Shown: positions 1 to 9,317, counted from the first letter of the stretch. The stretch: DNA of 64,000 nucleotides from Pseudooceanicola batsensis HTCC2597 (GCF_000152725.1 NZ_CH724131.1:3127648-3191647), one strand, 5' to 3'. Numbers and translations: made by a program. The notes: generated by a model from the sequence alone, not told the origin.

Positions 1-58
1 AGCTCAGGATCACGATGACGATCACGACGATGCCGACGATATAGATGATGCGGTTCAT
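1..58 (-). CDS. Small hydrophobic membrane protein, N-terminal fragment
   Basis: The gene runs off the left edge; only the first 19 codons are visible, reading MNRIIYIVGIVVIVIVILS. The peptide is almost wholly hydrophobic, as expected of one membrane segment. An AAGGAG ribosome-binding site at 65-70 lies at ideal distance from the ATG. Tiny proteins beginning MNRIIYIVG are common in Rhodobacterales and have no known function. It is the last visible gene on the minus strand, downstream of dtd, and may have its own promoter in the 160-base gap. Confidence 0.6.
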   Translation of the reverse strand, partial: MNRIIYIVGIVVIVIVILS

Positions 59-217
59 GGAATGCTCCTTCCGTTCCGGTTCGAAGGACAACGACCCGGA
101 ACCGCATCGGGTTGCACGCGATCTGGACGCGGGCACCGGTTGCGGCCCGTCCGCCGGGCCGATCCCGCGCGTCCGTCCCCCGGCCAGACCGCCGCAGCGC
201 CCCGCCGGAGACGCGCC

Positions 218-655
218 TCAGACCTCCATCCAGATCGTCACCGGCCCGTCGTTGACCAGCGCGACCTGCATCTCCGCCCCGAACCGTCCGGTCTCGACGG
301 CGATCCCGTGCCCGCGCAGCGCCTCGGCGAAATGCGCATAGAGATGCCGGCCCTCCTCCGGTGCGGCGGCGGCGGAGAATCCCGGCCGGTTCCCGCGCGA
401 GGTATCCGCCGCCAGGGTGAACTGGCTGACCACCAGCGCCTGCCCGCCCGTATCGAGGATCGAGCGGTTCATCTTGCCGGCCTCGTCGTGGAATATTCGG
501 CATTTCGAGACCTTGGCCGCCAGCGCCTGGGCATTGGCTTCGGTATCGCCGCGCATCGCGCAGACCAGGATCATCAGGCCGCTGCCACACCGGCCGATCA
601 CCGCACCGTCGACGCGGACTTCCGCTTCGGTGACGCGTTGCAGCACTGCGCGCAT
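218..655 (-). CDS. dtd: D-aminoacyl-tRNA deacylase
   Basis: This cytoplasmic enzyme hydrolyses D-aminoacyl-tRNAs (and mischarged Gly-tRNAAla), recycling tRNA. The 145-residue product has the usual family length. It carries both signature motifs: SQFTLAAD at 77-84 and NDGPVTIW at 135-142, which form the cross-subunit active site of the dimer. The ATG at 655 gives the canonical start [13 protein letters not shown]; the frame is open further upstream, but that extension is arginine-rich and atypical. It begins 4 bases after the stop of the nitroreductase, so the two genes are probably co-transcribed. Confidence 0.95.
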   Translation of the reverse strand: MRAVLQRVTEAEVRVDGAVIGRCGSGLMILVCAMRGDTEANAQALAAKVSKCRIFHDEAGKMNRSILDTGGQALVVSQFTLAADTSRGNRPGFSAAAAPEEGRHLYAHFAEALRGHGIAVETGRFGAEMQVALVNDGPVTIWMEV

Positions 656-659
656 GGCC

Positions 660-1376
660 CTACGTCTCGCTTTCCGCCGGAGTGGGGCCGCGCGGATCGT
701 CGTCCCGGCCACGCAGTTCCATGATCTCGGACAGCGGCGCCCGCCCGGTGCGGAAGGCGTTCGCCGGGTGGTTTTCCTCGGCCAGACCGAAGGAAATACC
801 GCAAAGGATCAGACGGTCGTCGGGGATGACGAAATGCCGCCGGACCGCCTGCGACTGGAAGGCAATGGCAGCCTGCGGCACCGTCGCGATGCCGAGCGCC
901 TGCGCGGCGAGGCAGAAGGCCATCACGAAGCCGCCGCAGTCCAGCGCGCCGTAGGTCCCCAGTTCCCTGCCCGAGGTCAGGATCGCCACATGCGGCGCCC
1001 CGAAGAGGCGGAAGTTCTCGAACGCCTGCCGGGCCGAGCCTTCGCGGTCGTCCCTGGTGACCCCGACCGCATCGTAGAGCTGCCAACCGCAGGTGCGCCG
1101 CCTCTCCCGGTGCAGGCCGGTATAGCCCTCGGGGCCGGGCACGTCCGGCTGCGGTGTCTCGTCCCGCGCGGCCTGCATCAGCGCCTGGCGGAAGGCCTCG
1201 GTCTCGTCGCCGCGGGTCACGATCACGTGCCAGGGCTGCGCGTTGCACCACGAGGGCGCGCGCCCCGCCGCGGTCACGATTTGCCGGATGAGGTCCTCCG
1301 GGATCGGGTCCGGCCGGAACCCGCGGCAGGAGAACCGCGCCGAAAGCAGATCGGTCAGGATGTCGTAGTCGCTCAA
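660..1376 (-). CDS. Nitroreductase family flavoprotein
   Basis: Predicted FMN-dependent NAD(P)H oxidoreductase of the nitroreductase fold, 238 residues. Visible family features are the N-terminal [11 protein letters not shown] segment (FMN phosphate contacts), [11 protein letters not shown] around 40-50, and the C-terminal GISFGLAEE region. The substrate cannot be told from sequence. Translation appears to begin at a TTG codon at 1374-1376: a GGAGG lies about 8 bases upstream, inside the end of the zinc-ribbon gene, and no ATG or GTG gives a better start. Its tight spacing to the zinc-ribbon gene and to dtd suggests one transcript. Confidence 0.85.
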   Translation of the reverse strand: MSDYDILTDLLSARFSCRGFRPDPIPEDLIRQIVTAAGRAPSWCNAQPWHVIVTRGDETEAFRQALMQAARDETPQPDVPGPEGYTGLHRERRRTCGWQLYDAVGVTRDDREGSARQAFENFRLFGAPHVAILTSGRELGTYGALDCGGFVMAFCLAAQALGIATVPQAAIAFQSQAVRRHFVIPDDRLILCGISFGLAEENHPANAFRTGRAPLSEIMELRGRDDDPRGPTPAESET

Positions 1377-1379
1377 GGA

Positions 1380-2468
1380 TCAGCCTCCGTTCAACGCGTA
1401 GATGTAGCCGACGATACCGGCCACGATCAGGCCCGCCAGGACCGCCAGCCCGATCTTCCACGGCGACCAGGGCCGCTCGCCCTGGACGCGGCCGGTCTGG
1501 CCGTTCACCACGAAGCGGTAGGTCTTGCCGCGGAACCTGTAGGCCGCCACCCAGACCGGCAGCAGCACGTGCTTGAAGGTCACGTCGCTCACCTGCGTCC
1601 GGATGTCGTGCACCCGCTGCCGGTCGCCGCCGATGTCGAACCGCACGTCCCGCGCGATGGTCCGGTCCATGATCGCGCGGGCCTCGGTATAGCCGTCGGT
1701 CAGCTCGACCTGATAGCCCTCGGCGCGGAAACCGGCCAGGAACTCGGGCGCATAGGGTTTCAGGTCCGACAGGTCCCAGGGTTCCAGCGCGTCGGTATAT
1801 CTCTTGGGCAGCGATTTCGACGCCAGCACGAGGATGTCGTCGAAGAATCGCGCGACCCGCCCCGCGGCCGGCCGCCAGCGGATCTTCTGGCGCCGGATCT
1901 GCTCGGGCTTGCCGTCGCGCATCACGGTCTGGGTGACGTAATAGACCGTCCCGCGCTCGCCCCGATAGTCCGAGACCGTATTGGCGTCGAAGGTCCAGTA
2001 GGGCACGTAGATCCCGTCCATCCTGCGCCCCTTGCGGGCATAGTCCTTCAACCCGTTCGGGGCGAACCAGAGACGGCCCAGCCAGTCAGCCATCGCCCTA
2101 TGCGCCTCCCGCTCGGTCAGCGCGAAGGGCAGGACGCCGCGCGGCTTGATATGCCGGTGAGTGCCGGTGTCGGTGACCACGGGTGTGGCGCAGAACGGGC
2201 ATTCGCTGGCATGGGTATCGGCGTCGAACTCCACCTGCGCCCCGCAGTTGGGACATTGCGAGACGCGCGTCTCCTCGATCTCGGCTTCGGGCAGGCGGGC
2301 CTCGATGGCGGCGCGGAAATCCAGTTCCCGGATGCCGCCGCCCCAGGGGCCCGGTTCCTTCAGCTGTTCGGTATGCCCGCAGTGATCGCAGATCAGCTTG
2401 CCCTCGGCCGGGGCGTAGCGATAATCCGCGCCGCAGTTGGGGCAGGGGAAACGATGGTCTTCGGTCAT
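1380..2468 (-). CDS. Double zinc-ribbon protein with C-terminal membrane anchor (YdjG-like)
   Basis: A 362-residue protein with two zinc ribbons: Cys9/12/27/30 and Cys72/75/90/93. A soluble region of about 230 residues follows, then one C-terminal transmembrane helix near 335-357 (WKIGLAVLAGLIVAGIVGYIYA). Automatic pipelines often label such proteins TFIIB-type zinc ribbon or primosomal protein N-prime-like; no helicase motifs are present. In Bacillus a similar zinc-ribbon protein (YdjG) works at the membrane with the SPFH protein YdjI. Here an SPFH gene lies two genes upstream on the same strand, so a role as partner or adaptor in the same envelope complex is inferred. The upstream gap of about 200 bases contains an intergenic repeat. 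Confidence 0.75.
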   Translation of the reverse strand: MTEDHRFPCPNCGADYRYAPAEGKLICDHCGHTEQLKEPGPWGGGIRELDFRAAIEARLPEAEIEETRVSQCPNCGAQVEFDADTHASECPFCATPVVTDTGTHRHIKPRGVLPFALTEREAHRAMADWLGRLWFAPNGLKDYARKGRRMDGIYVPYWTFDANTVSDYRGERGTVYYVTQTVMRDGKPEQIRRQKIRWRPAAGRVARFFDDILVLASKSLPKRYTDALEPWDLSDLKPYAPEFLAGFRAEGYQVELTDGYTEARAIMDRTIARDVRFDIGGDRQRVHDIRTQVSDVTFKHVLLPVWVAAYRFRGKTYRFVVNGQTGRVQGERPWSPWKIGLAVLAGLIVAGIVGYIYALNGG

Positions 2469-2595
2469 GGCTCACACTGGGTGGTTCGGGGCCACGCTAG
2501 TGCGCGGGCCGGGGAAGGTGAACCGCTTTTGCGATCCGGGCGCGGCCCGTTGCCCGGGGGGCCTCCTCGGGCCGCGTCGGAGGTTCTGCAACGGA

Positions 2596-2623
2596 AGGTC
2601 CCCGGATCAGGTCCGAGGATGAC
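2596..2623. repeat. Intergenic palindromic repeat, family 2 (partial copy)
   Basis: The segment ends in GTCCGAGGATGAC and forms a small imperfect hairpin (CCCCGGA / TCCGAGG). The GAGGATGAC end is shared with copies near 31758, 33741 and 38638. It lies between the NTF2-like gene and the zinc-ribbon gene. Confidence 0.5.
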
Positions 2624-2665
2624 TGCAGCTCGTGCATGTCCGGGCGCAAGCGCCCTGCGCCGCGA

Positions 2666-3046
2666 TCACGAACCCTTGACCGGATGGCGAAAGCTGACCA
2701 GTTGCGCGATCTTTTTGCACGAGGCGGTGGTGAACCGGATCACGTGACAGAAGAGCCATTCGCTCTCTCCCATAGCGTAGCGCCCCGAGACCGAGCCGCT
2801 CCGCCCATGCGTCACGACCTGGTCGACGTCGATCCGATCGGGCGCGGCCTCGCTCCGCAGGGCCGAGAGGATCCGTGCCCGCCCCGACAGCGCCCCGCCG
2901 GGCCTCTCCCACACCGCGTTTTCGGCCAACAGGTCGGGGGCCAGCGTCCCGGCGCCCATAAGTGCCAGCGCGATGTCCTGCGCCCGCGCATTCTTCGGAG
3001 AATTGCCGCAGTCGCCCGAGGTGACGACCTCCGGTCCGTCCCCCAT
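2666..3046 (-). CDS. NTF2-like / SnoaL-like small protein
   Basis: A 126-residue soluble protein. Its middle and end (an ALMGAGTLAPDLLAENAVWERP helix-strand stretch, then the HVIRFTTASCKKIAQLVSF strands) resemble the cone-shaped NTF2/SnoaL fold, which can bind small ligands or act as an adaptor. No catalytic residues can be assigned. The ATG at 3044-3046 overlaps the TGA of the SPFH gene by one base, so translation is probably coupled. This start is preferred over the longer in-frame opening, which runs antisense-like through the SPFH gene. Function unknown; the tie to the envelope module is by position only. Confidence 0.65.
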   Translation of the reverse strand: MGDGPEVVTSGDCGNSPKNARAQDIALALMGAGTLAPDLLAENAVWERPGGALSGRARILSALRSEAAPDRIDVDQVVTHGRSGSVSGRYAMGESEWLFCHVIRFTTASCKKIAQLVSFRHPVKGS

Positions 3047-4185
3047 CACCCGGCCGGCGGCGGAGGCGGCGGCGGCGGGGGCATCACGGTGAAGAGCTGC
3101 GCCAGTTCCTGCACGTCCTCGGCCCGCTTCCAGCCGTCCTGGCCGGCGGTCCACACCAGCGTGTCGCGGCTCAGCCCGCCCTCGGTCACCATGCGCCCGA
3201 GACGCGCCTTCGAGAACGGACCCCGCGTCTCGCCGTTCTCGGCGATGTGCCAGACATGTTCCACCGGAGGCGGCGGCGGCGCGGGTGCGGCGGCAGGCTG
3301 CGGCGCGCTCTGCGGCCGGGCGCCCCAGGGGCCCTGCTGCGCCATCTGGTTGGCCATCGCCATGCCCATCCCCATGCCGAGCCCGGCGCCGATTCCTCCG
3401 TCCCCGCCCGGGTTCTTCGCGGCGGCGGTCATCGCCTCGGCGGTCGAGAACTGCGTGTACTTGTTCAGATCGCCGACGATGCCCATCGAGGTCCGCTTGT
3501 CCATCACCTCCTCGACCGCCGGCGGGAGCGAGATGTTCTCGATGTAGAGCTCGGGCAGTTCCAGCCCGTATTCCGTGATGGTCCCGCTGATCTCCCTGGC
3601 CACCAGCTTGCCCAGATCCGCGGTGTTCGCCGCCATGTCGAGAACCGGGATCCCCGAACTCGCGATCACGCGGCTGAACTCCTGCACGATGATGTTGCGG
3701 ATCTGAAAGCTGATCTCGTCCATCGTGAATTCGCCGTCGGTCCCCACGATCTCGACCAGGAACCGCCCCGGATCGGTCACGCGGACGGAATAGGTGCCGA
3801 AGGCGCGCAGCCGCACCGGCCCGAATTCGGGATCGCGTGCCATGATCGGGTTCTTGGTGCCCCACTTGAGATTGGTGAAGCGGTTGGTCGAAACGAAATA
3901 GACCTCGGACTTGAAGGGCGAGCGGAAGCCGTGGTCCCAGTGCTGCAGCGAGGTCATGATCGGCATGTTGTTCGTTTCGAGCATGTAGAGTCCGGGCGTG
4001 AACACGTCCGCCAGCTGCCCCTCGTGCACGAACACCGCCGACTGGCCCTCCCGCACGGTCAGCTTGGCGCCGTACTTGATCTCGTGCCCCTCGCGCTCGA
4101 ACCGCCAGACCAGCGTGTCGCGCGTGTCGTCCGTCCAGTGGATAACGTCGATGAACTGTCCGCTCAGGAAATCCAGAATGCCCAT
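3046..4185 (-). CDS. SPFH-domain (virion-core/YdjI-like) protein with C-terminal GYF_2 domain
   Basis: A 379-residue protein. Residues 1 to about 240 match the SPFH/YdjI family (starts MGILDFLSGQFIDVIHW), which forms membrane-associated scaffolds. A glycine/methionine-rich linker (about 258-285) and a proline-rich stretch (APPPPP near 302-307) follow. A GYF_2 domain is at about 311-365 (VWHIAENGETRGPFS, then DTLVWTAGQDGWKRAED), and the protein ends in a nine-proline tail. GYF domains bind proline-rich peptides. The start at 4185 has an AAGGAG 9 bases upstream. It sits 15 bases after the lipoprotein gene and overlaps the NTF2-like gene by one base. Confidence 0.85.
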   Translation of the reverse strand: MGILDFLSGQFIDVIHWTDDTRDTLVWRFEREGHEIKYGAKLTVREGQSAVFVHEGQLADVFTPGLYMLETNNMPIMTSLQHWDHGFRSPFKSEVYFVSTNRFTNLKWGTKNPIMARDPEFGPVRLRAFGTYSVRVTDPGRFLVEIVGTDGEFTMDEISFQIRNIIVQEFSRVIASSGIPVLDMAANTADLGKLVAREISGTITEYGLELPELYIENISLPPAVEEVMDKRTSMGIVGDLNKYTQFSTAEAMTAAAKNPGGDGGIGAGLGMGMGMAMANQMAQQGPWGARPQSAPQPAAAPAPPPPPVEHVWHIAENGETRGPFSKARLGRMVTEGGLSRDTLVWTAGQDGWKRAEDVQELAQLFTVMPPPPPPPPPAG

Positions 4186-4200
4186 GTCAAACTCCTTCTC

Positions 4201-5157
4201 TTAACCCTCTCCGCCGACCAGCTCCCGTGCCAGGTCCCGCACGATCGGCCGCGCCTCGTCGGCGCTCATTCCCGGGGACAGGCGCGGATCGTAGAGCATC
4301 TTCAGCAGCATCTCGTCATGCGTCGTCAGCAGGGCGAATTCGTCGTCGTCGTTGAAAATCGACGGTCGCGCGCGCGGGCTGTCGTTGGCCAGGCCCAGCC
4401 CCTGCGCCATCTCCTCGTGATAGCAGCTCTGCCGGACGAGGTCCGGATGTTCGGCCCGTACCAGTGCTATGGCGCGGGCGTAGGAATGGGCGCCGCCGTC
4501 CTGCGAGAAGGCAACGACGAGGCAGTGGATCGCCCGCGGCAGCCGCTGGAAGATCGACAGGGAGGTCGCCGATATGTCCGGGACCAGCTGCCGGACCCTG
4601 CGAACCACGTGGTCGCGATCGTCCTCGCCCATCACCAGCACGTGGAAATTCGGCCGTGCCGGGGTCAGGCTGATCGGGTGGCCCGTCAGCCGCGCCAGGC
4701 GGGTGGTATACTCGCGGACCGTGGCCCCGTCGGTGGCGCGAATCGCCTCGGGCACCGAGGGGCCGAACTCGACCGCGATCCGCACCGGACCCGGCCAGCG
4801 CCGCAGCCGGGCCGGGGCGCCGCCGCTGCCGCGCAGGCCGCCGCCCCGCACGTATTCGTCGTAAAAGACGATCTGTTCGAAATTCTCGGCTAGTTCCCGG
4901 GCGGTGAAGGGCGTGTCGATCCCGCCGCCATCCGTCCTCAGCAGGCCCTGCGCGAGGAGATCGGCCTGGAACGCCGCGTAGTAGGTGCCGAGCGCCCGGC
5001 TGCCGGGCGAGCGTTCCGGCGGCTCCGGCGGGGGCGGGGACACCGCCGCCGCCGGCCGCGCCTGCGGCTTGAGCGTCGAGGGCTGGTCGATCATGTCGCA
5101 TCCGGCCAGCATTGCCAGCGCCGCCATGGCCGAGAGCAGCCGTCTCGTCATCATCAT
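4201..5157 (-). CDS. DUF2927-family lipoprotein
   Basis: A 318-residue predicted lipoprotein. The signal peptide ends in LAMLAGC, giving a lipidated Cys20, and a proline/alanine-rich linker follows. The C-terminal two thirds match DUF2927, including a YHEEMAQGLGLAND segment (a histidine-glutamate pair reminiscent of a metalloprotease, but unproven) and the FNDDDEFALLTTHDE motif. The first of three consecutive ATGs is preferred because GGAGGG lies 8 bases upstream. It sits between the TelA-like and SPFH genes with gaps of 22 and 15 bases. Its location at the outer leaflet of a membrane suggests an envelope job, but the function is unknown. Confidence 0.8.
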   Translation of the reverse strand: MMMTRRLLSAMAALAMLAGCDMIDQPSTLKPQARPAAAVSPPPPEPPERSPGSRALGTYYAAFQADLLAQGLLRTDGGGIDTPFTARELAENFEQIVFYDEYVRGGGLRGSGGAPARLRRWPGPVRIAVEFGPSVPEAIRATDGATVREYTTRLARLTGHPISLTPARPNFHVLVMGEDDRDHVVRRVRQLVPDISATSLSIFQRLPRAIHCLVVAFSQDGGAHSYARAIALVRAEHPDLVRQSCYHEEMAQGLGLANDSPRARPSIFNDDDEFALLTTHDEMLLKMLYDPRLSPGMSADEARPIVRDLARELVGGEG

Positions 5158-5179
5158 CTTCGCCCTCCGGCCCCCGGCT

Positions 5180-6379
5180 TCAGGATTTGGGCACTGCCGT
5201 CGCCATGGCGTCGCCGGTCCCGTCCTTGCGTGCCTTGGCCGAGGCCAGCGTGTCGCGCAGGTCGGCCTCCATCTTCCTGAGGTCCTCCTCGGCGGCGGCG
5301 CGCCTTGCCTTGCCCTCGTCGGCGATTTGCAGACTCTCTTCGATCGTGCCGATCAGGTCGGCATTGGCCTGCTTGACGGCCTCGATATCGAAGACGCCGC
5401 GCTCCATCTCCTGGCGGATCACCTTGTTGCTCTCGCGCAGGTTCTTGGCATTCGCGGTCAGCAGCTCGTTCGTGAGGTCGTTCGCCTCCCGCACGGCCGA
5501 GGCGGCCTCGGCCGAGCGCTGGATCGTCACCGCCTGCGCCAGCTGCGTCTCCCACAGGGGCACGGTGTTGACGAGCGTCGAATTGATCTTGGTCACCAGC
5601 GACTTGTCGTTCTCCTGCACCAGCCGGATCGAGGGCAGGGACTGCATCGTCACCTGTCGCGTCAGCTTGAGGTCATGGACCCGGCGCTCCAGATCGTCGC
5701 GCGCGGCGCGCAGGTCGCGCAACTCCTGTGCCTTCATCACCTGTTCGCCCTCGGGCGCGGCGTTGACCTCGGCCTCCTTCGCCGGGATGTCCGTCTCGTC
5801 CAGAGCCTTCAGCTTTTCCTCGCCCGCCGCGATGTAGATCGCCAGTTCGTCGTAGAAGGTCAGCGTCTTCTCGTAGAGCAGGTCGAGCGACTTGATATCC
5901 TTGAGCAGCTTGTGCTCGTGCTGCAGCAGGTCCTCGGTCACGTGGTCGATCTGGTCCTGGACCTCTTCGAACCGGGCGGTGAACTTGGCGAAGGGGGCGG
6001 CGCGGCCCAGGAGCTTTTCCCAGAAGCTGCGTTCGCGGCGCACGTCCAGTTCCGAGACCGAGAAGCCCCGGATCGTGGTCACGATGTTGCGCAGGCTGTC
6101 CCCGGCAGGGCCCACGTCCTTGTTGCGCACGTCCTGCAGCATCGCCTGGGAGATCGTCTGCAACTCGGCCTGCGCGCCGGACCCGAACCGCACGATCGAG
6201 CCGGTGTCGGTCATGTCCAGTTCTTCCATCCGCCTGCGGATCTCGGCGCCCGTCGGCGCGTCCGCCTCTGCCAGCGGCACCAGCGCATTCGCCGGTTTCG
6301 GTTCGGGGAGGGTCACGGCGGTCACGTCCTCCACTTCCTTCAGCGCCTTTTCCGCTTCGGCACGAATGTTCTGGGACAT
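5180..6379 (-). CDS. TelA/YaaN-like toxic anion resistance family protein
   Basis: A 399-residue, largely helical cytoplasmic protein of the TelA family (PF05816), first named from tellurite resistance plasmids and often found beside XpaC. Long charged helices with coiled-coil character fill about residues 110-360. The chosen ATG at 6379 (MSQNIRAEAEKALKEVED) has GGAG about 12 bases upstream; the frame extends a further 12 codons upstream but lacks a site. It lies 13 bases downstream of the XpaC-like gene. The tellurite phenotype is known for some relatives; whether it applies here is inference. A general envelope-stress role is at least as likely. Confidence 0.85.
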   Translation of the reverse strand: MSQNIRAEAEKALKEVEDVTAVTLPEPKPANALVPLAEADAPTGAEIRRRMEELDMTDTGSIVRFGSGAQAELQTISQAMLQDVRNKDVGPAGDSLRNIVTTIRGFSVSELDVRRERSFWEKLLGRAAPFAKFTARFEEVQDQIDHVTEDLLQHEHKLLKDIKSLDLLYEKTLTFYDELAIYIAAGEEKLKALDETDIPAKEAEVNAAPEGEQVMKAQELRDLRAARDDLERRVHDLKLTRQVTMQSLPSIRLVQENDKSLVTKINSTLVNTVPLWETQLAQAVTIQRSAEAASAVREANDLTNELLTANAKNLRESNKVIRQEMERGVFDIEAVKQANADLIGTIEESLQIADEGKARRAAAEEDLRKMEADLRDTLASAKARKDGTGDAMATAVPKS

Positions 6380-6392
6380 ATCACTTTCTCCA

Positions 6393-7274
6393 CTATTCCG
6401 GGCGCACGCCCTCACGCTGCAATCTCTCCCGCAGCACCTCGATCTCCACGGTCATGTCGGTGCTGGTGTCAGACAACAACTTTTCGGTCCGCGCGGCAAA
6501 GTTCTTCTCGAGATCGGCAAGAAGCGCCTCGTAATCGGCCCGCGCCTTCGGGTCGCTGGTCCGGGCGTAGAGATCCGCGAACTTGATCGACGCGTCCCGG
6601 GCCCCCATCAGGTAGACGCCAAGGAACTTGCGTGCCGCGGTCAGGTCGCGCGGGTCATCCTCGACCGTGCGGATCATCTCGTGTGCGGTGGCCTCGAAGG
6701 CCGCCACCCGTCCCGACAGGGCGCGGTCGCGCAGGGCGGCGATGTGCTCGCGCATGGTGGCCAGGTAGTCTTCGGCCTGGTCGACGACGCGGGCGACGCG
6801 ATCCTGCTGGAAGGTATCGACGCCCTCCATCGACTTGTTCCGCAGTGGATCGAAACCGAACGCGCCCAGGTGCAGCGCACCCGCGATCACGCCGTAAAGC
6901 GCCGAGGACAGGATGTCCGACCCGTGAACGGAGGTCGCGAGCACTGTTCCCGCGCCGACAGCGACCGAGCCCAGCATCTTGCGCGGCAGCGCCGGGCGCC
7001 GGGCCACCTTGCGCTCATGATAGGCGGCCTCGGCGCGCAGCCCTTCGCGCGTGAGCCAGGCTGCCAGCGTCCAGAGCCCCGCCCCCACGAGGCCGAGCGC
7101 CAGCCCGACCGCGCCGCTTCCGAAGGACATCACCGCGAGCAGCGCGGGGGGCAGGAACAGGATGTTGCAACGCGCACCGGCCGGGTCCGGCCGGGCCTGC
7201 ACCCGCCGGGGTGGCGGGGCACCGGTCGGCGCCTTGCCGTTCGGGCTGTATTCTCCGCCGAAACGCTGTGCCAT
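6393..7274 (-). CDS. XpaC-like (5-bromo-4-chloroindolyl phosphate hydrolysis family) membrane protein
   Basis: A 293-residue protein. A basic, proline-rich N-terminus is followed by hydrophobic segments at about 37-75 and 100-140, then a long helical cytoplasmic tail (DTFQQDRVARVVDQAEDYLATM onward) typical of the XpaC family. Despite the family name, no phosphatase motif is visible; the name comes from a Bacillus phenotype. The ATG at 7272-7274 overlaps the TGA of the 66-aa gene upstream by one base, so the two are probably translationally coupled. The TelA-like gene follows after 13 bases. XpaC-TelA pairs are widespread. Confidence 0.8.
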   Translation of the reverse strand: MAQRFGGEYSPNGKAPTGAPPPRRVQARPDPAGARCNILFLPPALLAVMSFGSGAVGLALGLVGAGLWTLAAWLTREGLRAEAAYHERKVARRPALPRKMLGSVAVGAGTVLATSVHGSDILSSALYGVIAGALHLGAFGFDPLRNKSMEGVDTFQQDRVARVVDQAEDYLATMREHIAALRDRALSGRVAAFEATAHEMIRTVEDDPRDLTAARKFLGVYLMGARDASIKFADLYARTSDPKARADYEALLADLEKNFAARTEKLLSDTSTDMTVEIEVLRERLQREGVRPE

Positions 7275-7474
7275 CACTCGGCCCCCAGCCAACCGGCGGC
7301 CACGCCCGTCATCACCGCGATCAGAAGACCGTAGGCGGCCTTCTGGATCGCGCTGGTGCGCCGCGCAGGCTCGGGCCCGGAGGCGGAAGAGGGCCGGGCG
7401 AACGCCGCCGCGATCAGCGAGGCGGCCGCCACCACGGCGGCGATCAGGACCAGAACAAGAATCAACCGCGACAT
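7274..7474 (-). CDS. Small two-helix membrane protein at head of the XpaC-TelA cluster
   Basis: A 66-residue protein with an N-terminal membrane helix (LILVLVLIAAVVAAASLIAAA) and a second helix near the C-terminus (AAYGLLIAVMTGVAAGWLG), joined by a short basic linker. The ATG at 7474 is preferred because GGAGAAGG stands just upstream; a GTG four codons earlier lies within that site. The stop overlaps the XpaC-like start. No named family is recognised. It is the first gene of the cluster, so the promoter should lie in 7475-7560. Confidence 0.65.
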   Translation of the reverse strand: MSRLILVLVLIAAVVAAASLIAAAFARPSSASGPEPARRTSAIQKAAYGLLIAVMTGVAAGWLGAE

Positions 7475-7560
7475 CGCCTTCTCCACCTTCGGTCACGCCG
7501 CAAACATAGGTGCCCGCACCCTCCAGCGCCACCCCGCATCGGTTCCCACCCGGATGTCCG

Positions 7561-8556
<996 letters not shown>

Positions 8557-8608
8557 GCCCCCGCCATACCCGCTTTCCCGCGCTTGCGGAAGCGGGGAAG
8601 GTGCGGCA

Positions 8609-9073
8609 ATGAAAGCCATGCCCTTCACCTCATTCATGCATCTCGCCCTGGACGAGGCCCGCGCCGCCGCCGCGCGGGGCGAGGTGCCCGTGGGCGCCGT
8701 TCTCGTCTCGCCGGGCGGAGAGGTGGTCGCGCGCGACGGCAACCGGACGCGGGAGAAGGCCGATCCCTCGGCCCATGCCGAGATGCTGGTGATCCGCGCC
8801 GCCTGTGCCGCCGCCGGGTCGGAACGCCTGCCGGGCCACGACCTCTATGTCACGCTGGAACCCTGTCCGATGTGCGCCGCCGTGATCGGCGCCGCCCGCA
8901 TCGCCCGGCTCTATTACGGCGCGGCGGATCCCAAGTCCGGCGGGCTGGGGCAGGGGCCGCGGATCTTCACTCATCCCCAGTGCCACCACGTGCCCGAGGT
9001 CTACGACGGCATCGGGGCGCGCGAAGCCGAGGACCTGCTGAAAGGCTTCTTCCGCGACCGGCGCGGGCCCTGA
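8609..9073 (+). CDS. tadA: tRNA-specific adenosine deaminase
   Basis: It deaminates adenosine 34 of tRNA-Arg(ACG) to inosine. The product is 154 residues. The zinc-binding and catalytic motifs are His56-Ala-Glu58 and Pro-Cys86-Pro-Met-Cys89 (PCPMC), in the normal order and spacing for the cytidine-deaminase fold. The ATG at 8609 follows a GGGGAAGG by about 8 bases; an alternative ATG three codons later cannot be excluded. The gene is divergent from rluB with only 52 bases between starts, so both promoters must overlap there. Confidence 0.92.
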   Translation: MKAMPFTSFMHLALDEARAAAARGEVPVGAVLVSPGGEVVARDGNRTREKADPSAHAEMLVIRAACAAAGSERLPGHDLYVTLEPCPMCAAVIGAARIARLYYGAADPKSGGLGQGPRIFTHPQCHHVPEVYDGIGAREAEDLLKGFFRDRRGP

Positions 9074-9261
9074 CCGCCTGGCCTCGGGACATGTCCGGCC
9101 GGGCGGCACAACGCGCGGCGGTGCCGACGGCAGGTGCGGCCAGACACCCGGGCCGATTTCCGAAACGCGGATCCGGGGGATCGGCCGATGGCGCGGTTGG
9201 CTGGTGGCTGACCCGGCCCGACCATGGCCGCCGTCGCAGAGCACCCGGCCGGGCGCAAGAA

Positions 9262-9297
9262 AACGGCCCGCGCGACAAGCCTTTCGCGCGGGCCGTT
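9262..9297 (-). terminator. Rho-independent terminator of the phosphomannomutase gene
   Basis: A perfect 14-bp stem, AACGGCCCGCGCGA at 9262-9275 with TCGCGCGGGCCGTT at 9284-9297, has an 8-base loop. On the minus strand it is followed by TTTTCTTGC. It lies 20 bases beyond the stop of the minus-strand gene at 9318. It could also stop read-through from tadA. Confidence 0.85.
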
Positions 9298-9317
9298 CCG
9301 TTTCCGAAAGAAACCCC

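Noticed and set aside
417..2747. Very long plus-strand open frame (776 codons) opposite the nitroreductase and zinc-ribbon genes
   Set aside because: Its translation is Arg/Pro/His-rich with no domain and runs antisense through two clear genes; such shadows are expected at this GC content.
2666..3865. Long 399-codon reading of the NTF2-like gene
   Set aside because: The upstream two thirds run within the SPFH gene in another frame and look like noise; the coupled ATG at 3046 is far better.
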